Under the pieces are notes generated by a model. The model did not search any database. It saw nothing but the letters and a program-made list of their open reading frames with translations, and was not told the origin of the DNA. The translations under genes were made by a program, and so were the position numbers. DNA of 20,754 nt from Myxococcales bacterium (GTDB lineage Bacteria > Myxococcota_C > UBA6777). Numbering within the stretch: the first letter of the stretch is position 1; each line of letters starts with the position of its first letter. The DNA is taken from contig JALTMC010000264.1 in the NCBI GenBank assembly GCA_027005175.1, positions 1 to 20,754 on the forward strand, read 5' to 3'. This document shows positions 14,382-20,754 of this stretch, piece after piece.

Positions 14382-16142
14382 CTACTCTTCGGCCAACATA
14401 AAGATCTCCATGGGTTCGTCATGCCCTTTGATTGGGAGTTTTCCTATGGAGATACATTCAAAGTCATCCTCAATTTCTTCGGCAGTGGCTGCTGTCATCA
14501 AGATCTGACCGGGTCGAGCCAAAGCCTCCAGCCGGGCAGCCACATTAACAGTGTCACCAATCACGGTGTATTCCATCCGCTTTTGAGAACCAATATTCCC
14601 GGCCAAAGCTTCCCCTGTGTGGATGCCCATTCCAATTTCAATCGCCATCCCCAGCTCCTTCTTCCAACGGGCATTTCCAACCTCTAACCAACGCTTCATC
14701 TCATCCGCCGCGCTGATGGCGTTGAAGACATCATCCTCATCCCCATAAGGAGCACCAAATACAGCCATCACACAGTCACCAATAAACTTATCGATAATCC
14801 CATTGTGCTTAAAGATAATTTCTGTGAAAAACGTAAACAATTCATTGAGTATGGCTACAACCTGCTCGGGATCTCGATCCTCTACGATTTTGGTAAAAGC
14901 GACGATATCAGCAAAGATCACCGTAATTTTCCGACGCTCTCCACCCAACACAACCTCAAGCTTTTTCTCTACAATACCTTCGACAATCTCTGCGCTCAAA
15001 TAACGCCCAAGGTTGTTCCGAATTCTCGTCTCCTCAATTAATTGTTCACGATAACCTTCAAGCGAAGCAGCCATCGCATTAAAGGAGTTGGCCATATCGC
15101 CCACTTCATCACGACTGTTGACAGAGACGCGGACATCAAACTGTCCGTCAGCGACTTTCTGCGATGCTTTTGCGATCTGCACCACAGGTTTCGCCAATCG
15201 GCCTCCTAAGAAAAAGCCCACAAGAATCGCAAAAGCAGAGAAGATCCCCCCCACAAGAAAGGCCCAGTTTCGGATACCCGACACATACTTATCCAACCCT
15301 TTGATGGATTGTTGCGTCACCACAACCCAACCCAAGCCTTTGAGAACTTGAAGAGACGCCAGATACTTTTGTTTCTCTCTACGAAGGTCAAAATCAATGG
15401 ATATCCCGCCTGGGATCTTCAACCCCTGGGATGACTTTTTCAGAAAAGCCGTTCTCAGCCCTTTCACTGTACGAGGTCTCTTGATGTTTCGCTGTGAGTG
15501 TAAAAGCAACTGAAACTTTCGATTCACAACATAGATGCTATCCAAGGGAAGAAGCTCTGCACCTTGACGCTGTTGCAAAGCCTTCATCCATTCCGAGAGA
15601 GGCTTGAGAGACAATACACTCCAAAGATAAGCATAGACCGCCTTGTTCTTTTTAAGCATCGTCATCACAATCGGAAGATAAGGCTCCCCCGTTGGACCAA
15701 ATTGAACAGGAAGAAAGACTGTCCTGCGTACCTTAAGTTTCGCGATTTGTGCAGAGGTGAGCCTATCAGGAGGCTTCAGCTGACCGTGTTTTTCTTTCCA
15801 CAAGATGGTCTGAACTCGCGGCCCCTTTGGGTGGTAAATCGCGATTTGGCTCACATATTGGGAGCTTTCCATCCAGTTGACAACGCGCTGCTTTCGCTCT
15901 TCTGCGTCAAGATCTTGACGTGGGAGCAAACGACCGACAAAGAGCATCCCCTCCTGTACACGTTCCACCATGCTGTTGGTTTTCTGAATAAAGGAAGTCA
16001 AAACCAGCCGTCGGTATGAGTTTGCATCTGTCGTTAGCTTACCCACACTTTTTTGTGTTAAAAGAGTGGCAGTGACTCCTAAAATAGTGAAGGACAACAA
16101 CAACATCGAGCCCACCAGCTTGGTCCGCAAACTCAATCGCAT
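14382..16142 (-). CDS. Membrane adenylate cyclase with periplasmic sensor and HAMP domain
   Basis: A 586-residue class III cyclase making cAMP from ATP. One span near residues 8-29, a large periplasmic sensor region (about 30-290, probably Cache-like), a second span at about 293-315, HAMP to about 367, then the catalytic domain (about 405-567). Metal-binding Asp412 (I-F-A-D-I) and Asp456 (F-I-G-D), adenine-selecting Lys452 and Asp530, and transition-state Asn533 and Arg537 are all present, so adenylate rather than guanylate specificity is expected and the domain should be active as a homodimer. Start: the ATG at 16142 has AAGGAG 8 bases upstream; the in-frame GTG at 16151 falls inside that site and was rejected. 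It is 67 bases downstream of the LysM/barrel gene and 96 bases upstream of the soluble kinase. The sensed signal is unknown. Confidence 0.92.
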   Translation of the reverse strand: MRLSLRTKLVGSMLLLSFTILGVTATLLTQKSVGKLTTDANSYRRLVLTSFIQKTNSMVERVQEGMLFVGRLLPRQDLDAEERKQRVVNWMESSQYVSQIAIYHPKGPRVQTILWKEKHGQLKPPDRLTSAQIAKLKVRRTVFLPVQFGPTGEPYLPIVMTMLKKNKAVYAYLWSVLSLKPLSEWMKALQQRQGAELLPLDSIYVVNRKFQLLLHSQRNIKRPRTVKGLRTAFLKKSSQGLKIPGGISIDFDLRREKQKYLASLQVLKGLGWVVVTQQSIKGLDKYVSGIRNWAFLVGGIFSAFAILVGFFLGGRLAKPVVQIAKASQKVADGQFDVRVSVNSRDEVGDMANSFNAMAASLEGYREQLIEETRIRNNLGRYLSAEIVEGIVEKKLEVVLGGERRKITVIFADIVAFTKIVEDRDPEQVVAILNELFTFFTEIIFKHNGIIDKFIGDCVMAVFGAPYGDEDDVFNAISAADEMKRWLEVGNARWKKELGMAIEIGMGIHTGEALAGNIGSQKRMEYTVIGDTVNVAARLEALARPGQILMTAATAEEIEDDFECISIGKLPIKGHDEPMEIFMLAEE

Positions 16143-16209
16143 AACAGTCACTCCTTAATTCGTTTGACAAGGGACCTCCTCTTTCGATGAGATGGCCTTC
16201 TTCTTTTAC

Positions 16210-19200
16210 CTATTGGAACCCTATATCAAGGGTGAGTCCGAGGGTGAAGCCACCAAACAAACGACGTCCGGCGTCGTTGAGAGCACCACCGCCGACAATG
16301 CCAACACGGAAGCGATCCAAGTGAAACCGAATGGAGCCTCCAAGCCCCATAGCTACCGCGACATTAGTCTGGTTGGGTTCGAGTAACCCGATCCCCATGT
16401 CAAACTCTATTCCGACAGAAAGAAACTTCCACAGTCGCCATGCCACAGCATAGGAAGAGGAGTAATAAAGAGCAGTATTGGGGCCAAAGTCTGTGGCAAT
16501 CACAAGGATCTGATTCGAGCTGAGATGCAGGTTTGGAACAGGCTTCCAGGCCACCAACACACCGGGTTCCAGCCCCATATCCCGTTGTGCCCGAGGTAAG
16601 CCCCCTGTGGGAAATCGAAGGCGCAAAGAAGGTGAGAGCAGAAACTTTTCATGCTCAAAGGCTACGATTTTTGCCCCCAAACGGAAGTCCCCCAGGCGAT
16701 TTTGATTGACAGCATCTTTCAATAATCCCGTTTGTAGCCACGGCAAATCAACATCAACACTGGCACGTTGTTTCCAGAAAGCAAGCTGGCCTCGCAAGGC
16801 CAGACGCAATGCGATATCCGTGGAGCCATCGTTGGCAGGAGGGGTCTGTTGTATAAAACTCGATAAGCCAACCATAGAAACAGGCTTGGCTGCCCGCGAT
16901 GGCAAGCCCGGCCCCGACAGGCTCCACTCGAAAGACGCAGGCATTTCCGGCCAGAGAAAACGATGGTCTGGAAGCTTAAAGACAATCTCCCGACGATCCA
17001 GTTCACCACCAGCCCAGTTTGCGACAACCCACACCTTCTTACCTGGAACCGTTTTGAAAACAGGCAAGGTAGCGACATATCGACCTTGTCCCACCGCTTT
17101 AACGTGGAGAGAGCCACCTGGATAAGCTCGTATGGTAAGACCTTCGAGCTGTTGTGTTGGAGGCTTGTTGTCTTCTACAATGCTCAATGAGATCTGTTTC
17201 TTCTCTGTCAGTTGCAAGCTCTTGGGTACAGTCAGTTTGCCCTGAATCTTTGGCGTCTTCACAGCAACCGCGACTCTCGCAAGTTCACCACCAGGCCAGC
17301 TTGCAACAACCCACACCTTAGGTCCAGGATACTTTTTGTACTTTGGCAACGTCACACGAAAACATCCGCGCGAATCGCTTCCTTTTTTATCGTCACATCG
17401 AGAGCGAAAAGACAGAGGCCCTCCTGGATACGCACGAATAGAAACACGCGGTAGGTACACAGGATTCTTATTCTCATCAAAGAGTCGTAACTTAAGAGTT
17501 TGGGGAGTTTTTCGCCATAAAATGGGTGCTGATGGAGTAGAGAGAGCCCCAAGAACTTTGAGCACATGAACATGAACAACAGACTCTATCGAAGGTTGCC
17601 CTTTGATCCGAAGCCGAAGCACCTCTTTCTTCGGACCAAGAAGCTGCACTCCATGCTGAAAGGCACGAAACTTTTTCGTATTCTTTCCCACTGCGATTTC
17701 AAGATTTTGAACTGCTTTGTTGTAAAGTTGAACAGCCTCCCTTTGTCCTTGATAACGTCGTTTGGCACGAAGACGCTGTAGCTTTGTCATGAACTTTGTA
17801 AGGGAAGGAGGTTTTGGCATCGCTTGAGGGCGTGGTGGCATCAAACTCAACCAGCCCGCAAACTGTTGGATGTTTCCAACCACAGCACGAGGAGCTTTCA
17901 TCTGCAGTTGAACCACATTGATTTGAAACCTCTTGGAGAAGCGTCCCTCCATGCCCATATCGTCTCTCGCAGAGACTCTCACAAAATATGTTTGTCCCGG
18001 TCGCAGCCGAGAAATCGTACACTGTGTTTTTGTTTGATGACACACAACACGCTCATCTTTTTTACGTTTGCGATGAGGGTTGGAAGACCAAGCCACCGAG
18101 CCAACGAGTTCTTGAAACCCGCTCCATCGTGACCACTCCAAGCGATACGTGAAGCCACGGCGAACACGAGTCCAATGCACAGTATACGACGTAGTTTGAC
18201 GACCGGGGATCACCATCCCAATCCCACTGAATTTACGGTTCAACCAACCGGGAGCCTTGGGCAAGGGCCTTGGCTTGGCTGGTGGCTTCCCCTTCTTCAC
18301 ATACGTCCCAAAATCCTCTGGGACACGAACAACCTTGCCTCTTGCTTTGACGTTCACCATCCCCTGATAGACCGACACTACCGACGTCTTCTTTCCCCGG
18401 CGATACTCAATCTGGGCAGAGCTGGAATTTAATTCAACGCGTCCTGCCGGCGTCTTAATCACCATGGGTTTGCGCTTTTTCTTCGCTTTTCGCTTTGTAC
18501 CAGCACCTGGCTCATCAAGGCTCGCCAACCCTCCTCGAACAACCCCCTCTTTGACTTCAATCGTACGCTGCGAAAATGTTCGACGGCGAATACGTTGGGC
18601 AGAGCTTCCATAAATAATAATCCTGGAGAGTTCGCGCAGCAAAAGATTCGACTTATCAAGAAAGCCGAGCTTAGCCATCGACTTACGACGAGTCCGAACA
18701 TTGTACAAACTCCACAAGGCCATCTTATTATAAGCCCTGCGCCAGTCGGAGGCTCGCGGTGGCTTGGCCTCAGCGTTGCGGCGTTTCCAAAGAATCCGAG
18801 CATCAGGGTCCTTTGTCGAAGCAGGAAAACAAAGCTTGAGACCGGGCTTAAGGATATGAGGTAGTTTCCCCAAGTCATTGTACTTGTGAATCACTCGATA
18901 CTTCCGACCATCCCCAAACAGCTTTATCGCGATGCTCCAGCAAGACTCACCCGGTTGGACAGTGTGCCATTTGATGCGCCTTTTCTTATAACGACAACGC
19001 CCCCAGGCGTCTTGTGGCATCCAGCCCATAAACAACAAAAGAAAAAGACCAAAACAGCCGAACATCCGCAACCAAGCATCGAAGGACCGGCGAGAGTGTT
19101 CTTTCACCAAGTGCCCCCAAAGGCAAGACCGCGAAGGCTGCTCCAAGGAAGAGGTGTGACTCTTCGCCGAGCCAACACAACAATCGCAGACATTCTTTGT

Positions 19201-19473
19201 AAGGTGCTCGGCCTGTTCCAAGGAAGAGGTGAGACTCTTCGCCGAAACAACACAACAATCGCAGGCATTCTTCGCAAGGTGATCGGTCTGCTCCAAAGAA
19301 GAGGTGTGACTCTTCGCCGAACCAACACAACAATCGCAGGCATTCTTCGCAAGGTGATCGGTCTGTTCCAAGGAAGAGGTGCGGCTCTTCGCCGAACCAG
19401 CTTCCAAAGAGTAACTCCCCACTTTCGAGGGGCAACTCTGGAGTTTTTGTTTGTGATGAAAAAGAGACATCAT
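16210..19473 (-). CDS. LysM/FecR-like/Fn3 protein with C-terminal outer-membrane barrel
   Basis: A 1087-residue multidomain envelope protein. Residues 26-112 are 3.5 tandem copies of a 25-residue Ser/Cys-rich unit containing C-D-C-C. A hydrophobic signal or anchor follows at about 137-158, then LysM (about 167-217, peptidoglycan binding), a FecR-like segment (about 265-396), an Fn3-like domain (about 415-520), a helical part, two related Ig-like copies (645-741 and 745-835), and a beta-strand-rich end (about 885-1087) finishing in F-Q, consistent with an outer-membrane barrel. The ATG at 19473 overlaps the OmpA gene stop (ATGA) and has a near-perfect AAAGGAGGT 5 bases upstream. This start puts 136 residues before the signal, which is odd. 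An internal GTG (codon 123, first base 19107) or ATG (codon 137, first base 19065) would give a normal signal peptide but has weaker start signals. Role: probably links outer membrane to peptidoglycan (inference). Confidence 0.85.
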   Translation of the reverse strand: MMSLFHHKQKLQSCPSKVGSYSLEAGSAKSRTSSLEQTDHLAKNACDCCVGSAKSHTSSLEQTDHLAKNACDCCVVSAKSLTSSLEQAEHLTKNVCDCCVGSAKSHTSSLEQPSRSCLWGHLVKEHSRRSFDAWLRMFGCFGLFLLLFMGWMPQDAWGRCRYKKRRIKWHTVQPGESCWSIAIKLFGDGRKYRVIHKYNDLGKLPHILKPGLKLCFPASTKDPDARILWKRRNAEAKPPRASDWRRAYNKMALWSLYNVRTRRKSMAKLGFLDKSNLLLRELSRIIIYGSSAQRIRRRTFSQRTIEVKEGVVRGGLASLDEPGAGTKRKAKKKRKPMVIKTPAGRVELNSSSAQIEYRRGKKTSVVSVYQGMVNVKARGKVVRVPEDFGTYVKKGKPPAKPRPLPKAPGWLNRKFSGIGMVIPGRQTTSYTVHWTRVRRGFTYRLEWSRWSGFQELVGSVAWSSNPHRKRKKDERVVCHQTKTQCTISRLRPGQTYFVRVSARDDMGMEGRFSKRFQINVVQLQMKAPRAVVGNIQQFAGWLSLMPPRPQAMPKPPSLTKFMTKLQRLRAKRRYQGQREAVQLYNKAVQNLEIAVGKNTKKFRAFQHGVQLLGPKKEVLRLRIKGQPSIESVVHVHVLKVLGALSTPSAPILWRKTPQTLKLRLFDENKNPVYLPRVSIRAYPGGPLSFRSRCDDKKGSDSRGCFRVTLPKYKKYPGPKVWVVASWPGGELARVAVAVKTPKIQGKLTVPKSLQLTEKKQISLSIVEDNKPPTQQLEGLTIRAYPGGSLHVKAVGQGRYVATLPVFKTVPGKKVWVVANWAGGELDRREIVFKLPDHRFLWPEMPASFEWSLSGPGLPSRAAKPVSMVGLSSFIQQTPPANDGSTDIALRLALRGQLAFWKQRASVDVDLPWLQTGLLKDAVNQNRLGDFRLGAKIVAFEHEKFLLSPSLRLRFPTGGLPRAQRDMGLEPGVLVAWKPVPNLHLSSNQILVIATDFGPNTALYYSSSYAVAWRLWKFLSVGIEFDMGIGLLEPNQTNVAVAMGLGGSIRFHLDRFRVGIVGGGALNDAGRRLFGGFTLGLTLDIGFQ
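19138..19398 (-). repeat. 75-bp tandem repeat, about 3.5 copies, inside the LysM/barrel gene
   Basis: The period is exactly 75 bases, seen from recurrences of CCAAGGAAGAGGTG-like bases at 19143, 19218, 19293 and 19368 on the plus strand. As 75 is a multiple of three, copy-number change would keep frame, and it leaves several frames open on both strands (spurious frames of 82, 211 and 239 codons). In the gene frame each unit codes 25 residues with a C-D-C-C motif. Confidence 0.9.
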
Positions 19474-20754
19474 CGGATACCTCCTTTCCGATTTTTGGCA
19501 TCCAGCACTTTGAGCACTTTAAACACGACTCTTCGATTGGCAGCTCGCCCCTTTCGAGAAGAGTTAGAAGCCACGGGCTTCCTGGACCCAAACCCTTTCG
19601 CTTGAAGTCGTACCTGGGCAACTCCCAACCGAACCAACACAGACATCACCCGTCGGGCTCGTCGCTCGGACAGGTCAACATTCATCTCCGGATCACCCCG
19701 GCTGTCTGTATGTCCTTCGATCTGGACTTCACGAATCAACCAATTGGACTTTAAAAATCCTGCAAGTTGCCGCAGCAATGGTAGCGATCGTCGTTTAATT
19801 TTATCGCTTCCTGAATTAAAGAAGATCTTCTCATTGATTTGAATCTTGCCTGACGAGTTTGTTCCACGCTTCCATACGATCTTTGATTTCCCTTTGTCAG
19901 GACATCCATCATCGTCTTTGACCCCATTGTAGATCTCTTTTTGCTTGGGGCATTTGTCACGAGTATCCGGGATACCATCGCGATCATTGTCTGGATCAGG
20001 ACATCCATCACTGTCCTCAAAATGATCAAAGTCTTCTGCCTTGAGAGGGCACTTGTCTTGGGGCACAGGGATGCCATCTCCATCAGCATCTTTTTTGTTG
20101 GCTTCTTTCACCATCGTCGACCACACTGCGGTAGACAATGCAGGAGCAGCTGTGGACAACGAGGGCAGCGTGCCAACTCTAGCTTTGGGTGGTGGTCGAA
20201 CCACAGTCTTCGGAACCCCCGTAAGTTTTGGGGGTGGTGGTAGGTTCGGACGACTTGCAGGAGTCGCTTGTGCCACTCTCACCTTGTTCCGAAATGGAAG
20301 AATCGGCTTTCGCTTCGCCAGATCAAAGCTCCACCCCAAAGAGAATAGAATACGAAGATCGGGAGCACCATATCCCTGACTTAAACCAACCCCAGCTCCC
20401 AACCCCAACATCAAACCGGAGGGCGCATGTCGCCATCGTATACCAAGGCGCAACTCTGTGGGGCTATCGGCACTTAAGGGCCTTTTGGATTCTCCTGTTA
20501 ATTGCCCCACTCCGATCGCAGTTTCGAGTTCCCCCACCACAGAAACTTCTCGAAAGAAGAGAGGTACTTCCATGCCGAGAGCGAATCGTAATTCGTCGGC
20601 AACCACGAGGTCTAGGAGTTGTGCTCGACCCCGAAACCGGTACCCTGCATTGAGAGCCACAACAAACCCACTGGAGTGACGATAATCCAGGATCAACCGA
20701 GGTGTAAAGGTAGCCGTTGAGCTACGCATTAACATCTTGTCACCGCCTGTTGGA
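19470..20754 (-). CDS. OmpA-family outer-membrane protein with TSP3 calcium repeats (5' end beyond window)
   Basis: The frame is open from the right window edge; the Met at 20735 is internal, because in-frame codons before it read P-T-G-G-D-K, the usual end of a barrel turn, so the N-terminus lies outside. The visible 427 codons give beta-barrel strands, a Pro-rich linker, thrombospondin-3-type acidic repeats (D-A-D-G-D-G-I...D-K-C-P and D-N-D-R-D-G-I...D-K-C-P, each calcium-binding in type), and an OmpA C-terminal domain with E-G-H-T-D-S-R-G and L-S-E-R-R-A-R-R-V, the residues that hold diaminopimelate of peptidoglycan. So it is an outer-membrane barrel tied to the cell wall. Its stop overlaps the ATG of the next gene (ATGA), so the two envelope proteins are made together. 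Confidence 0.93.
   Translation of the reverse strand, partial: PTGGDKMLMRSSTATFTPRLILDYRHSSGFVVALNAGYRFRGRAQLLDLVVADELRFALGMEVPLFFREVSVVGELETAIGVGQLTGESKRPLSADSPTELRLGIRWRHAPSGLMLGLGAGVGLSQGYGAPDLRILFSLGWSFDLAKRKPILPFRNKVRVAQATPASRPNLPPPPKLTGVPKTVVRPPPKARVGTLPSLSTAAPALSTAVWSTMVKEANKKDADGDGIPVPQDKCPLKAEDFDHFEDSDGCPDPDNDRDGIPDTRDKCPKQKEIYNGVKDDDGCPDKGKSKIVWKRGTNSSGKIQINEKIFFNSGSDKIKRRSLPLLRQLAGFLKSNWLIREVQIEGHTDSRGDPEMNVDLSERRARRVMSVLVRLGVAQVRLQAKGFGSRKPVASNSSRKGRAANRRVVFKVLKVLDAKNRKGGIR
19479..19487 (-). promoter_or_regulatory. Near-perfect Shine-Dalgarno site for the LysM/barrel gene
   Basis: AAAGGAGGT on the minus strand, 5 bases before the ATG at 19473 and within the last codons of the OmpA gene. 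It is the strongest ribosome-binding site in the window and supports the upstream start despite the unusual N-terminal extension. Confidence 0.8.

Noticed and set aside
18886-19621. Frames of 239 (plus), 211 and 82 (minus) codons around the tandem repeat
   Set aside because: They stay open because the 75-base repeat lacks stops in several frames; the frame that continues into LysM and the barrel is the real one.

Overview
The window looks like chromosomal DNA of a Myxococcota-type bacterium (former Deltaproteobacteria) of moderate GC. This is inferred from serine/threonine kinases placed next to envelope proteins, an OmpA protein with thrombospondin-3 calcium repeats, a MopE-type Cys/Asp cluster, PEGA domains, Cys-rich lipoproteins and a WD40 lipoprotein. 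I could not search databases, so the taxonomy is an impression. No rRNA, tRNA, CRISPR array, transposase or prophage was seen.

Left part (1-7440). An Arg/Tyr-rich, Pro-tailed lipoprotein gene runs leftward off the window edge. After a 526-base non-coding stretch comes a rightward beta-oxidation pair: a FadN-type 3-hydroxyacyl-CoA dehydrogenase/enoyl-CoA hydratase fusion and a thiolase. Together they cover the last three steps of the fatty-acid oxidation spiral. A 154-bp near-palindromic element lies between them. Next are an M50B-like membrane zinc protease gene with a TTG start, a convergent GNAT acetyltransferase whose stop overlaps the protease stop, and a small Cys-rich exported protein.

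Right part (7592-20754). Every gene is on the minus strand with short gaps or overlaps, so it reads as one long operon or closely linked transcription units. In transcription order: OmpA/TSP3 outer-membrane protein (5' end outside the window), a 1087-residue LysM/FecR-like/Fn3/beta-barrel protein (ATGA overlap), a membrane adenylate cyclase with HAMP, a soluble Ser/Thr kinase with a C-terminal pseudo-receiver, a membrane Ser/Thr kinase with a MopE-like outer segment, a TPR/PEGA protein, a seven-blade WD40 lipoprotein, and a small thioredoxin-fold gene. The likely theme is cell-envelope sensing: peptidoglycan-binding outer-membrane proteins made together with cyclic-AMP and protein-phosphorylation signalling.

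The most notable item is that last small gene. It has an in-frame TGA exactly where the first redox residue of a CxxC motif would be (U-T-S-C). A 9-bp hairpin with a G-first loop begins downstream and puts the loop 23 nt after the TGA, as expected for a bacterial SECIS element. It is very probably an ArsC-like selenoprotein that ordinary gene calling would truncate to 86 residues without its active site. Other notable points are the 75-bp tandem repeat coding a Cys-rich N-terminus, the kinase domain combinations, and several short repeats.
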